Translations under genes and position numbers: made by a program
The notes under the pieces: model-generated
What the model saw: the letters and a program-made list of their open reading frames with translations, nothing else
The model's database searches: none
What the model was told of the DNA's origin: nothing
Shown here: positions 28,136-36,989 of the stretch, one piece after another
Numbering within the stretch: the stretch's first letter is position 1
Layout of the letters: every line of letters starts with the position of its first letter
NCBI RefSeq assembly: GCF_000697965.2
Contig: NZ_CP015880.1
Span: 434,001-498,000 of the forward strand
Direction of reading: 5' to 3'
DNA: 64,000 nt
From: Ensifer adhaerens
GTDB taxonomy: Bacteria > Pseudomonadota > Alphaproteobacteria > Rhizobiales > Rhizobiaceae

Positions 28136-28756
28136 ATGGAAATGACGCGAGAGTTGCGAGTGTTTGCCAGCGTGGCCGCCATTTTGACGAGCGGCCTGGT
28201 GCTTACGGGCTGCATCGGCGGGCCGACCTACGGCACGGACAAGACGGCCGGCGAGCAGCTCATGGACGACCTCGGCAGCGTCGCCAGCTTCGGTCCGCCG
28301 AAGCGGGATCCGGTCAAGTACCAGCCGCGTCCTGGTCTCGTGCTGCCGCCGTCCACCCAGCAGGCGTCACTCGTCGAGCCGCAGAAGTCGCTCGCCAGCC
28401 GTGAGGGGAACCCGGAATGGGTCGAGTCTCCGGAAGAGGTGCGCAACCGCCTGCGTGAAGAGGCCGACGCCAACAAGAACAACCCGAACTACGTCTCCCC
28501 CCTTGCCAAGGCCAGCGCCAACGGCCGCCGCCTTTCGGCAAAGGAGCAGCAGGAGGCCTACCGCGAGGCCCGCAAGGTCGAGCAGGGCGCCTATTCCGAC
28601 AAGCGCCGCTTCTTGAGCGATCCGCCGCTCGACTACCGCCGCCTGCCCGAGGGCACGGAGACCGACCTCGGCGAGCCGGAGAAGGACAAGGAGCGCCGCC
28701 GCAAGAAGGAAGCGCAGGTCAAGAATTCCGGCACCAAGTGGTATTGGCCCTTCTAA
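28136..28756 (+). CDS. Putative lipoprotein, rhizobial hypothetical
   Basis: A 206-residue protein of unknown function with a lipoprotein signal: MEMTRELRVFASVAAILTSG followed by LVLTGC, lipidated Cys at about residue 26. The mature part is hydrophilic, rich in Pro, Arg and Lys, with many acidic-basic stretches (EKDKERRRKKEAQ) near the end, and closes with TKWYWPF. It lies 128 bases after ileS; this order I recall as common in Rhizobiaceae. It is probably anchored at a membrane facing the periplasm. No enzymatic motif is seen. The ATG at 28136 follows GGAAGGA. Confidence 0.8.
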   Translation: MEMTRELRVFASVAAILTSGLVLTGCIGGPTYGTDKTAGEQLMDDLGSVASFGPPKRDPVKYQPRPGLVLPPSTQQASLVEPQKSLASREGNPEWVESPEEVRNRLREEADANKNNPNYVSPLAKASANGRRLSAKEQQEAYREARKVEQGAYSDKRRFLSDPPLDYRRLPEGTETDLGEPEKDKERRRKKEAQVKNSGTKWYWPF

Positions 28757-28870
28757 GACCAGTTCGCCGTTTCATTTGAAACGGCGAATGCCTCACCCTT
28801 TTGCATCCATGCAGCTCCGGACGAAAGCACTTCGCGCGTTTTCTGGAATTGCCTAAGCAGCGCCAGAGCC

Positions 28871-29350
28871 ATGACCATCAGCATTCGCGACGCCCGCCCG
28901 GAAGATGCAGAGACGATCCTGCGCTTCATCACGGAACTTGCCATCTACGAAAAAGAGCCCGACGCCGTCGAGGCGACGGTCGGGATGCTCCAGGATTCGC
29001 TTTTCGGCCCGGGCGCCATCACCCGCGCCGTGATCTGCGAGAAGGACGGCAAGCCGGCCGGCTTTGCCATGTGGTTCTACAACTATTCCACCTGGCAGGC
29101 GCGCAAGGGGCTTTATCTCGAGGATCTATACGTCACGCCGGATTGCCGCGGTTCGGGCGCCGGCAAGATGCTCCTGAAGCACCTGGCAAGGATTGCCGTC
29201 GAGGAAGGCTGCGGCCGCTTCGAGTGGAGCGTTCTCGACTGGAACGAGCCGGCGATCCGGGTCTACGAGGCCGTGGGTGCCGAGCCGATGTCGGAATGGA
29301 CGCGCTACCGTCTCTCGGGCGCAGCACTGACGAGCTTCGCAGCCGACTGA
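28871..29350 (+). CDS. GNAT family N-acetyltransferase
   Basis: A 159-residue acetyltransferase with the GNAT fold. ISIRDARPEDAETILRFI starts the domain; the acetyl-CoA loop is YVTPDCRGSGAGKMLLKHL near residue 92; FEWSVLDWNEPAIRVYEAVG is motif B. It most resembles the diamine/spermidine acetyltransferase-like group (WxVLDWNxPAI) but the substrate cannot be fixed from sequence. It is transcribed towards tadA, which is convergent with it. Confidence 0.9.
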   Translation: MTISIRDARPEDAETILRFITELAIYEKEPDAVEATVGMLQDSLFGPGAITRAVICEKDGKPAGFAMWFYNYSTWQARKGLYLEDLYVTPDCRGSGAGKMLLKHLARIAVEEGCGRFEWSVLDWNEPAIRVYEAVGAEPMSEWTRYRLSGAALTSFAAD

Positions 29351-29373
29351 AGCAAGAATACGGACGTGCCTTC

Positions 29374-29823
29374 TCAGCGCTTGCTGGCGAAGAAATCCCT
29401 CAGGATCTCGGCAGATTCCCGCTCGGCGAGGCCGGAATAGACGTCGGGGGCGTGATGGCAGGTGGGCGAGCCGAAGAACCGTACGCCGCTGTCGACCGCA
29501 CCGCCTTTCGGATCGTCCGCGCCGTAGTAAAGGCGGCGGATGCGCGCAAAGGAGATCGCCGCGGCGCACATCGTGCACGGCTCGAGCGTCACGTAGAGGT
29601 CGGCGCCAGCAAGCCGTTCGTCGTTGAGGACTGCGGAGGCTTCGCGGATCGCGACAATTTCGGCATGGGCCGTCACGTCGTTGAGCTCGCGGGTCCGATT
29701 GCCGGCGCTGGCGATGATCCGGCCGTCGAAAACCACCACGGCGCCGATCGGCACTTCGCCGCGTTCGGCAGCCTTGCGGGCCTCTTCAAGGGCCGCATCC
29801 ATGAAGCGTGTCGTCTCAGCCAT
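29374..29823 (-). CDS. tadA: tRNA-specific adenosine deaminase
   Basis: A 149-residue deaminase that converts adenosine 34 of tRNA-Arg(ACG) to inosine. Zinc ligands and catalytic Glu are visible: TAHAEIVAIREA near residue 55 and TLEPCTMCAAAISFARI near 85. RIRRLYYGADDPKGGAVDSG is the family substrate loop. It begins 73 bases from the start of the pseudouridine synthase gene on the other strand, so the two tRNA/rRNA modification genes share a divergent promoter region. Confidence 0.95.
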   Translation of the reverse strand: MAETTRFMDAALEEARKAAERGEVPIGAVVVFDGRIIASAGNRTRELNDVTAHAEIVAIREASAVLNDERLAGADLYVTLEPCTMCAAAISFARIRRLYYGADDPKGGAVDSGVRFFGSPTCHHAPDVYSGLAERESAEILRDFFASKR

Positions 29824-29896
29824 CGCTCAAACAATAATTTCTCTTAACCCACGGGCCGCGACCTGATAGGACAGCCGCAAAAGGCAGGCAACACAA

Positions 29897-31972
29897 ATGA
29901 CATCCAAAGACAAGCCCACGCGGCCTGGCGGCAAGTCCGCTGGCCGGGACAAGAAACCGCATTTCGCCGACAAGAAGGGCGCTGCGCCGAAAAAGGCTGC
30001 AGGAGCCAAGGCTTCCGGCCCGAAGTCTTTCGGTGCCAAGGGCCCCGGCAGGAGCTTCGACGCAAAGACGTCTGATCCCAAGGCCGGCGCTTCGCGTCCG
30101 GCCCGGGAGCGCCCGGCAGCGGCTGCAGCGGCCGCCGACGAGCCGCAGCGCATCTCGAAGATCCTGGCGCGCGCCGGCGTTGCCTCGCGTCGCGACGTCG
30201 AGCGCATGATCATGGAAGGCCGCATCAGGCTCAACGGTGTCATCCTCGACACGCCCGTGGTCAACGCGACGCTCGCCGATGCGATCGAGGTCGATGGCCA
30301 GCCGATCCGCGGTATCGAGCGCACGCGCCTCTGGCTCTATCACAAGCCGGCCGGTCTGGTGACCACCAATGCCGACCCGGAGGGCCGTCCGACCGTATTC
30401 GAGAACCTGCCGGACGAGCTGCCGCGGGTTCTGTCGATCGGCCGCCTCGACATCAACACCGAGGGCCTGCTGCTCCTCACCAATGATGGCGGCCTTGCCC
30501 GCGTGCTCGAACTGCCGTCGACCGGCTGGCTGCGCCGTTACCGCGTGCGCGCCCATGGCGAGATCGATCAGGAAGCGCTCGACAAGCTGAAGGACGGCAT
30601 CGCCGTCGATGGCGTGCTGTACGGCGCCATCGAAGCGACGCTCGACCGCGTCCAGGGCTCGAACGTCTGGATCACGATGGGGCTTCGCGAAGGCAAGAAC
30701 CGCGAAATCAAGAACGTGCTCGGCGCGCTCGGCCTCGACGTCAACCGCCTGATCCGCATCTCCTACGGCCCGTTCCAGCTCGGCGAACTGCCGGAAGGAC
30801 ACGTCCAGGAAATTCGCGGACGCACGCTGCGCGACCAATTGGGACCGCGCCTGATCGAGGACGCCAAGGCGAACTTCGACGCGCCGCTTTACAATGATCA
30901 GGCGGCGACCGTTGCCGGTGAGGCTGAAGACGACGCCGCCGACACGCGCAGGCCGGAGCGCAACAACCGCTGGGAAAAGCCGGAGGACAAGCGCGAGCGT
31001 GCCCTTTCTCGTCTGGACACCCGTCGTGACGACCGCCGCGACGGTGGTGGTCGTGGCAAGGATGGTGCCCGCGGCAAGGGTGGCCCGCGCGAAGACCGCG
31101 ACGCCAAGTTCGAGGATCGGCCGAAGCGCGCGCCGGCTCAGCGCGCCCGCACGGCCAATGTCTGGATGGCGCCGGGCGCCCGCCCGCTCGCCGAAAAGAA
31201 GCCGAAGTCCGTTGATGGCGATGCCACCGAGAAGTCCGCCCGTCGCGAGCGTCCGGAAAGCGCGCCTAAGTCCAAGCGCTACGGCCGCAACAAGGATGGT
31301 CTGGCGACGAAGACGACCGGCAAGTTCGACCCGGACCGCAAGGGTGGCCCGCACAGAGACTTCGACCGCGCCGATCGTCCGGCCTCTGCCGCGCCGGTCA
31401 AGCGTCGCGACGACGAGGGCGAATGGATCAGTGCCAGCGAACCTGCCCGTCGCGGCAAGGACGAGGGCCGCGATGGCGGTTTCGGCCGGCGCAAGTCGGG
31501 CGACGCGGGTGACCGCAGGTCGCGCGATCACGGTGACCGTCCTGCGCGCCGTGACGGCGGCGACCGTCCCCGTTCTGAAGGCGGACCGCGCAGCTATTCC
31601 GACAAGCCGAGGGCGCCACGCGCCGACGGTGATCGTCCGCAGCGTCGCGAAGGCGGTGAGCGTTCGTTCAGTGACCGTCCGGCTCGCAGCGACGGCGGTG
31701 ATCGCCGGTTCGACAAGCCGCGGGCTCCACGCGCTGACGGTGACCGTCCGCCGCGTCGCGAAGGTGGCGACCGTCCGTTTGGCGACAAGCCTCGCGGCAA
31801 GTCGTTCGGCGGCAAGCCCTCGGGCGGAAAATCCTTCGGTGAACGCTCCGGCGGTCCGCGCGGCGGTAAGCCTGGTGGCGGCAAGCCCGGCGGTGGACGC
31901 CCCGGCGGTCCTGGTCGCTCCGGCGGCGGGCGCCCGGCTGGCGGCGGCAAGCCGCGCGGCAGAGGAAACTAA
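29897..31972 (+). CDS. RsuA/RluB-family pseudouridine synthase with long basic tail
   Basis: A 691-residue protein. Residues 1-75 are a Lys/Gly/Ala-rich leader. An S4 RNA-binding domain follows (RISKILARAGVASRRDVERM), then a pseudouridine synthase domain with the catalytic Asp in GRLDINTEGLLLLTNDG near residue 184 and GLREGKNREIKNVLGALG. The family normally modifies 23S or 16S rRNA (RluB-like by layout). From about residue 330 on there are some 360 residues of Arg/Gly/Asp/Lys-rich low-complexity sequence, including two copies of KPRAPRADGDRP-RREGG, ending with many Gly-Gly-Lys-Pro repeats. Such RGG-like tails are probably disordered RNA-binding arms. rsmD follows after six bases. Confidence 0.9.
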   Translation: MTSKDKPTRPGGKSAGRDKKPHFADKKGAAPKKAAGAKASGPKSFGAKGPGRSFDAKTSDPKAGASRPARERPAAAAAAADEPQRISKILARAGVASRRDVERMIMEGRIRLNGVILDTPVVNATLADAIEVDGQPIRGIERTRLWLYHKPAGLVTTNADPEGRPTVFENLPDELPRVLSIGRLDINTEGLLLLTNDGGLARVLELPSTGWLRRYRVRAHGEIDQEALDKLKDGIAVDGVLYGAIEATLDRVQGSNVWITMGLREGKNREIKNVLGALGLDVNRLIRISYGPFQLGELPEGHVQEIRGRTLRDQLGPRLIEDAKANFDAPLYNDQAATVAGEAEDDAADTRRPERNNRWEKPEDKRERALSRLDTRRDDRRDGGGRGKDGARGKGGPREDRDAKFEDRPKRAPAQRARTANVWMAPGARPLAEKKPKSVDGDATEKSARRERPESAPKSKRYGRNKDGLATKTTGKFDPDRKGGPHRDFDRADRPASAAPVKRRDDEGEWISASEPARRGKDEGRDGGFGRRKSGDAGDRRSRDHGDRPARRDGGDRPRSEGGPRSYSDKPRAPRADGDRPQRREGGERSFSDRPARSDGGDRRFDKPRAPRADGDRPPRREGGDRPFGDKPRGKSFGGKPSGGKSFGERSGGPRGGKPGGGKPGGGRPGGPGRSGGGRPAGGGKPRGRGN

Positions 31973-31978
31973 GCGGTC

Positions 31979-32539
31979 GTGCGGATCGTCGGCGGAGAGT
32001 TTCGGGGTCGCAGCCTGGCGACCCCAAAGTCCAACGATATCCGGCCGACCACGGACCGGACGCGCGAAAGCCTGTTCAACATTCTGAGCCATTCCTATCC
32101 GGACGCGCTCGACGGCACGCGTGTGCTCGACCTTTTCGCGGGCACCGGCGCCGTCGGCTTCGAGGCGCTGTCGCGCGGATGCCGGCATGCGCTCTTTGTC
32201 GAGCAGGGCGTCGAGGGCAGGGGCCTGATCCAGACCAACGTCGAGACGCTCGGCCTGCAGGGCCGGGCCAAGGTCTTCCGGCGCGACGCCACGAGCCTTG
32301 GCGGCGTCGGTACGATGGAGCCGTTTCATCTCGTCTTCGCCGATCCGCCCTACGCCAAGGGGCTGGGCGAAAAGGCATTGGAGTCGGCTGCCATCGGCAA
32401 CTGGCTGGTGCCCGGCGCCCTGGTGATCCTCGAAGAGCGGGCAGATGTCCAGCCGGCGCCGGTCGCAGTCTTCGAAAACCTTGACGTCAGGGTGTTCGGC
32501 GACACGCGCATGCATTTCTATCGGTTTCGCGGAGCCTGA
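31979..32539 (+). CDS. rsmD: 16S rRNA (guanine966-N2)-methyltransferase RsmD
   Basis: A 186-residue class I SAM methyltransferase. MRIVGGEFRGRSL begins at a GTG codon (31979) and is the standard family start; PKSNDIRPTTDRTRESLFNI is diagnostic. SAM-binding motif: VLDLFAGTGAVGFEALSRG near residue 45; catalytic motif: FADPPYAKGLG near 120 (the NPPY-type loop reads DPPY). It methylates G966 of 16S rRNA. It starts six bases after the pseudouridine synthase stop and is co-transcribed with it. Confidence 0.95.
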   Translation: MRIVGGEFRGRSLATPKSNDIRPTTDRTRESLFNILSHSYPDALDGTRVLDLFAGTGAVGFEALSRGCRHALFVEQGVEGRGLIQTNVETLGLQGRAKVFRRDATSLGGVGTMEPFHLVFADPPYAKGLGEKALESAAIGNWLVPGALVILEERADVQPAPVAVFENLDVRVFGDTRMHFYRFRGA

Positions 32540-32622
32540 TGCCGTAATTTCGGTTGAGTTGCCGGGATAGGCTCAGCCGGACGACGCCATTTTCTCAACC
32601 CGCCCAGCGCGGAGGCATGCCG

Positions 32623-33504
32623 ATGAAGCAGGATCTTTCGATGACGCATGGATCGGCTGGGGCCCCGGCGCGGCCCACCGTCGCGCTGGCGCTTGGCGGT
32701 GGCGGCGCCCGCGGTCTTGCGCATATCCATGTCATCGAGGCACTGGATGAACTCGGCATTCGGCCGGTCGCGATCGCGGGCTCGTCGATCGGCGCGATCA
32801 TGGGCGCCGGCATGGCGGCGGGTTTGCGCGGCGAAGAGATCCAGGCCCATACGCTTTCCACCGTCGGCCACCGGCGCGAAGTGGTCAACCGCCTGTGGCA
32901 ATTGCGGCCGTCGAGCCTTTCCGAAGCGATGGCGAGCGGCTTCCGTTTCGGCCAGTTCAATGTCGAGCGGGTGCTCAAGGCCTTCCTGCCCGAGGCCATC
33001 CCGCAGAAATTCTCCGACCTCGAAATCCCGCTGAAGGTAGTCGCCACCGACTATTACGGTCAGACGGAGAAGATCTGCGAGAAGGGCGACCTCCGCAAGG
33101 CCCTGGCTGCGTCTGCGGCGCTGCCGGCGATCTTCACGCCGGTCCGGATCGACGGGCGGGTCATGATCGACGGCGGCATCTACAATCCCATTCCCTTCGA
33201 TCACCTGCGCGGCCTTGCCGATATCGTCATTGCGGTCGATGTCGTCGGCGGGCCGGATGGCGACGGCAAGGCGATCCCGAGCCGGATCGACAGCCTGTTC
33301 GGCGCGAGCCAGCTGATGATGCAGTCGATCATCGCCATGAAGCTGAAGGAGGGGGCGCCGGACATCCTGTTGCGTCCCGATGTCGGCCGCTACCGCGTGA
33401 TGGATTTCCTGCGCGCCCAGGACGTGCTGAACGCAACGGCTGCGATCAAGGACGAACTGAAGCGCGCCCTCGAAGAGCGGATGACAGCGCCAAGGCTCAC
33501 CTGA
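32623..33504 (+). CDS. Patatin-like phospholipase family protein
   Basis: A 293-residue acyl hydrolase-like protein. The oxyanion loop LALGGGGARGLAHIHVIEAL, nucleophile elbow IAGSSIGAIMGAG (Ser near residue 53) and the catalytic Asp in MIDGGIYNPIPF near 183 form a complete Ser-Asp dyad. It resembles the RssA/YchK group. No signal peptide, so probably cytosolic. Start: the ATG at 32623 is seven bases after GGAGG; an ATG two codons earlier is too close to that site. It is convergent with the Kef-type antiporter. Substrate unknown. Confidence 0.9.
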   Translation: MKQDLSMTHGSAGAPARPTVALALGGGGARGLAHIHVIEALDELGIRPVAIAGSSIGAIMGAGMAAGLRGEEIQAHTLSTVGHRREVVNRLWQLRPSSLSEAMASGFRFGQFNVERVLKAFLPEAIPQKFSDLEIPLKVVATDYYGQTEKICEKGDLRKALAASAALPAIFTPVRIDGRVMIDGGIYNPIPFDHLRGLADIVIAVDVVGGPDGDGKAIPSRIDSLFGASQLMMQSIIAMKLKEGAPDILLRPDVGRYRVMDFLRAQDVLNATAAIKDELKRALEERMTAPRLT

Positions 33505-33575
33505 ACCTTGGTGTTTGAAGCTTGGGGCCTGAACAACCTTGGCAATGACGGCGCGTGCCGTCGCAGCGTGAGCGG

Positions 33576-35411
33576 TTAGGCGCTTTCGCGCTCGTCCGCG
33601 GGAAGGCCCGGGAGGATCCGTTCGCCAGTCTCTTGCGAATGGTCGACCTCGCGCTTCGGCTTGACCAGCGGCTCCGGACGCACAGGCCGCGAGTGCAGCA
33701 TGTCGCGGCCGGCGGTGATGCCCTCGGCCTCCTGTAGCACGAGGCGCGCCTCGTCGCGCTTGCGGATGTCGTCCATGATCGCGATCGCCTCGTCGTCGCC
33801 GACCCCCAGTGCCTCCAGTGTCTTGCGGCCGAAGAGCAGGCCGGACTCGAAGGTCTCGCGCAGTTCGTAGTCGACACCCTTGGCGCGCAGTTCCAGCGTG
33901 TGCAGACGATCGTAGGAGCGGGCGTAGATGCGGGCATTCGGATATTCGGATTGCACGAGATCGATGATGTGGTCGGTCGTTTCCTTCTTCTGGGTGCAGA
34001 CGGCGACGATCTTGGCCCGTTCGATGCCCGCGGCGCGCAGCACGTCGAGACGGTTGCCGTCGCCGAAGTAAATCCGGAAGCCGAAGGTCGCGGCCTGGCG
34101 CACGCGCGCGGCGGAATGATCGATGATCGTCACATCGCGACCGCCGGCAAGCAGGATCTGGGCGGCGATCTGGCCGAAGCGGGAGAAGCCGATCATCAGC
34201 ACATCGGCATTGGCGCCGTCGAAGTCTTCTTCGATCTCTTCGTCCATCTCGTCCTGCTCGCGCATCAATTTCGGCGCGAGCATTGAGGCAAGGGGCGTCA
34301 GCGCCATCGACAGGGTCACGATCGCGACCAGCAGCGAGGCGTTGCCGTCCGAGAAGACGCCGGCGCTTGCCGCCGCCGTGAACAGCACGAAGCCGAACTC
34401 GCCGCCCTGCGGCAAGAGCAGGCTGATGCGCACGGCGTCATTGTGATGTGATCCGGTGAAGCGGCAGAGCCAATAGAGAACCAGGCTCTTCAGTGCCATC
34501 AGCAGCGGCACGGCGATGATGATCAGCTGGTAGCGCTCGACGATGACGCCGAGCTCTAGCGACAGGCCGACCGCCATGAAGAACAGCGCCTGCAGGATAC
34601 CGCGAAACGGCTCGATATCCGCCTCGAGTTCATGGCGGTAGGAGGACTCGGCCAGCAACACGCCTGCAAGGAAGGCACCCATGGCCATCGACAATCCGGC
34701 GAGCTGCATCATGGTCGCCGCCCCCATGACCACAAGCAGTGCGGCGGCGATCATGACATCGCGTGCGCCGGTGCGAGCGATGAGCTGGAACAGCGGGTTC
34801 ACAAGGTAGCGCCCGGCAGCGAAGAGCACGACGATCGCAGTGGTGGCGATGGCGAAATCCTCGAGCGGCGGCGTGGTGTCCTCGGGCGCCTGTGCCGCCA
34901 GCAGCGGGATCAGCGCCAGAAGCGGCACGATCGCGAGATCCTGCAGCAGCAGGATCGAGAAGGCGCGTTGCCCGTAGCGCGTGTTGCGGTCGTTGCCCTC
35001 GTCGAGGATCTGCATGGCGAATGCCGTCGACGAGAGGGACAGTCCGAAGCCGGCGATGATGCTGCCGCCATGATCGAGGAGGCCGAGGGCATAGATGGCG
35101 TAGGAAAGCAGGATGCCTGTCAGCAGCACCTGCGCCGTGCCGAGGCCGAAGATGTCGCGCCGCATCTGCCAGAGGCGCGAAGGCTTGAGTTCGAGCCCGA
35201 TGATGAAGAGCAGGAAGACGACGCCGAGTTCCGAGACGTGCAGGATCTGCTCGCCTTCGGTGATGCTTTGGGCGACAGGTCCGATCAGCACGCCGGCCGA
35301 AAGGTAGCCGAGGATCGTGCCGAGCCCGAGCCGCTTGAAGATGGGAGCGGCGATCACTGCGCCACCGAGCAGCATCAGGGCCTGGGAATAGATGATCGGT
35401 GTCGTTGCCAT
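33576..35411 (-). CDS. Kef-type K+/H+ antiporter (CPA2 family) with RCK domain
   Basis: A 611-residue membrane protein. The N-terminal two thirds is a CPA2 cation/proton exchanger with about 12 hydrophobic segments (for example LGTILGYLSAGVLIGP near residue 28 and ASLLVAIVTLSMALTPLASM). The C-terminal RCK/TrkA_N domain binds NAD(H): VLMIGFSRFGQIAAQILLAGG near residue 405, with ARSYDRLHTLELRAKGVDY further on. This is the KefB/KefC arrangement of glutathione-gated potassium efflux systems, which protect from electrophiles; no KefF/KefG-like helper is adjacent. It is divergent from pmbA, with 147 bases between start codons. Confidence 0.93.
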   Translation of the reverse strand: MATTPIIYSQALMLLGGAVIAAPIFKRLGLGTILGYLSAGVLIGPVAQSITEGEQILHVSELGVVFLLFIIGLELKPSRLWQMRRDIFGLGTAQVLLTGILLSYAIYALGLLDHGGSIIAGFGLSLSSTAFAMQILDEGNDRNTRYGQRAFSILLLQDLAIVPLLALIPLLAAQAPEDTTPPLEDFAIATTAIVVLFAAGRYLVNPLFQLIARTGARDVMIAAALLVVMGAATMMQLAGLSMAMGAFLAGVLLAESSYRHELEADIEPFRGILQALFFMAVGLSLELGVIVERYQLIIIAVPLLMALKSLVLYWLCRFTGSHHNDAVRISLLLPQGGEFGFVLFTAAASAGVFSDGNASLLVAIVTLSMALTPLASMLAPKLMREQDEMDEEIEEDFDGANADVLMIGFSRFGQIAAQILLAGGRDVTIIDHSAARVRQAATFGFRIYFGDGNRLDVLRAAGIERAKIVAVCTQKKETTDHIIDLVQSEYPNARIYARSYDRLHTLELRAKGVDYELRETFESGLLFGRKTLEALGVGDDEAIAIMDDIRKRDEARLVLQEAEGITAGRDMLHSRPVRPEPLVKPKREVDHSQETGERILPGLPADERESA

Positions 35412-35558
35412 GCCTCAGGCTTTCACTGTTGCTGAACCCGGCCCCCAAGCGGAGCATTCGAGAGCGCTTCATTTGCGGTGTTTGAGCGGGAATCGGGTCG
35501 ATGCCCTTGATGCCTGCTTCGCCGCACAATAAATGGGGCAGGAATGAAAGGCCACACC

Positions 35559-36905
35559 ATGTCAGACACGATCGATTCTGCCGACCTCGAAAAACGCGCA
35601 TCCGAACTCGTGGACCTCGCCCGCAAGGCCGGCGCCGATGCGGCGGACGCGGTGGTGGTGCGCGGGCGCTCCCGCTCCGTCTCCGTCCGCCTCGGCAAGG
35701 TCGAAGCGACGGAAGCCTCCGAAAGTGACGACTTTTCGCTCCGTGTTTTTGTCGGACGGCGTGTCGCCAGCGTTTCGGCCAATCCGGGTTTTGACCTGAA
35801 GCTGCTCGCGGAGCGCGCGGTTGCCATGGCCAAGGCTTCGCCGGAGGATCCCTTCGCCGCGCTGGCGGACGCCGACCGGCTGGCGAAGTCCTATCCGGAC
35901 CTCGACCTTTTCGACGCCACGGCGGTTTCCACTGAAACCCTGACCGAGGCAGCGCTTGCCGCCGAAGAGGCGGCACTCGCGGTCTCGGGCGTTACCAATT
36001 CCAGCGGCGCTGGGGCATCGGCCGGCATGGGCGGGCTGGTACTTGTCACCTCGCATGGCTTTTCCGGCTCCTACATGGCCACCCGCTTTGGCCGCTCCGT
36101 CAGCGCGATTGCCGGCGAGGGCACCAAGATGGAGCGCGACTACGATTATGATAGCCGCCTCTTCTTTGCCGACCTGCGCGACGCCGACGAAATCGGCCGC
36201 CTGGCCGGCGAGCGCGCGGTCGCCCGCATCAATCCGCGCCAGGTGCCGACCGCCAAGAATGTCACCGTCGTCTTCGATCCACGCATAGCCCGCGGCTTCG
36301 TCGGCCATCTGGCCGGCGCAATCAATGGCGCGGCTGTCGCCCGCAAGACGAGTTTCCTGCGCGACATGATGGGCAAGCAGATCCTGAAGTCGGGTCTTTC
36401 CGTGACCGACGACCCGCTGATCGTGCGTGGCTCCTCTTCGCGTCCCTTTGACGGCGAAGGGGTCAGCGGCGAGAAACTGGCGATGGTCGAAGATGGTGTG
36501 CTGAACCACTGGTTCCTGTCCACATCGGCAGCGCTCGAACTCGGGCTTCAGACCAACGGCCGCGGCGTGCGCGGCGGTCCGACGGTCAATCCGTCCTCGA
36601 CCAATCTGGCGCTCGAGCCGGGATCGATCTCGCGGGACGATCTCATCCGCGGGGTTGGCACCGGCTTCTACGTCACCGAACTGATCGGCCAGGGCGTCAA
36701 TATGGTGACCGGCGAATACAGCCGCGGCGCCTCCGGCTTCTGGATCGAGAACGGCGAGCTGACCTTTGCCGTCTCTGAAGTCACGATCGCGTCCAATCTC
36801 AAAGACATGTTCATGGCGCTGACGCCGGCAGACGACATCGACCGCAAGTTCGGCGTCGCGGCGCCGACGCTCGCCATCGAGGGCATGACGCTCGCCGGCC
36901 TCTGA
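35559..36905 (+). CDS. pmbA: TldD/PmbA family metallopeptidase
   Basis: A 448-residue protein of the PmbA/TldE type. In E. coli TldD and TldE (PmbA) form a heterodimeric protease that processes peptides such as microcin B17 precursor and CcdA. The TldE-like partner lacks the zinc-binding HExxxH, and none is seen here. Typical stretches: SSGAGASAGMGGLVLVTSHG, LFDATAVSTETLTE, GEYSRGASGFWIENGEL near residue 385 and SNLKDMFMALTPADDID near 410. The ATG at 35559 is chosen; an ATG five codons earlier is also possible. Next gene begins 84 bases later. Confidence 0.9.
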   Translation: MSDTIDSADLEKRASELVDLARKAGADAADAVVVRGRSRSVSVRLGKVEATEASESDDFSLRVFVGRRVASVSANPGFDLKLLAERAVAMAKASPEDPFAALADADRLAKSYPDLDLFDATAVSTETLTEAALAAEEAALAVSGVTNSSGAGASAGMGGLVLVTSHGFSGSYMATRFGRSVSAIAGEGTKMERDYDYDSRLFFADLRDADEIGRLAGERAVARINPRQVPTAKNVTVVFDPRIARGFVGHLAGAINGAAVARKTSFLRDMMGKQILKSGLSVTDDPLIVRGSSSRPFDGEGVSGEKLAMVEDGVLNHWFLSTSAALELGLQTNGRGVRGGPTVNPSSTNLALEPGSISRDDLIRGVGTGFYVTELIGQGVNMVTGEYSRGASGFWIENGELTFAVSEVTIASNLKDMFMALTPADDIDRKFGVAAPTLAIEGMTLAGL

Positions 36906-36989
36906 CAAGGCCGCTGGAAAAGCAGGCGCGGGAAGCCCGCGCCGATCCCGCCTTCCGGACAAGGGAGAGGCGGGCTGACGGGGTTTTGA

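Noticed and set aside
24961..28215. A 1084-codon open frame on the minus strand across ileS
   Set aside because: Antisense shadow of ileS. The translated sequence is Arg/Gly/Glu-rich without any domain, while ileS has all synthetase motifs.
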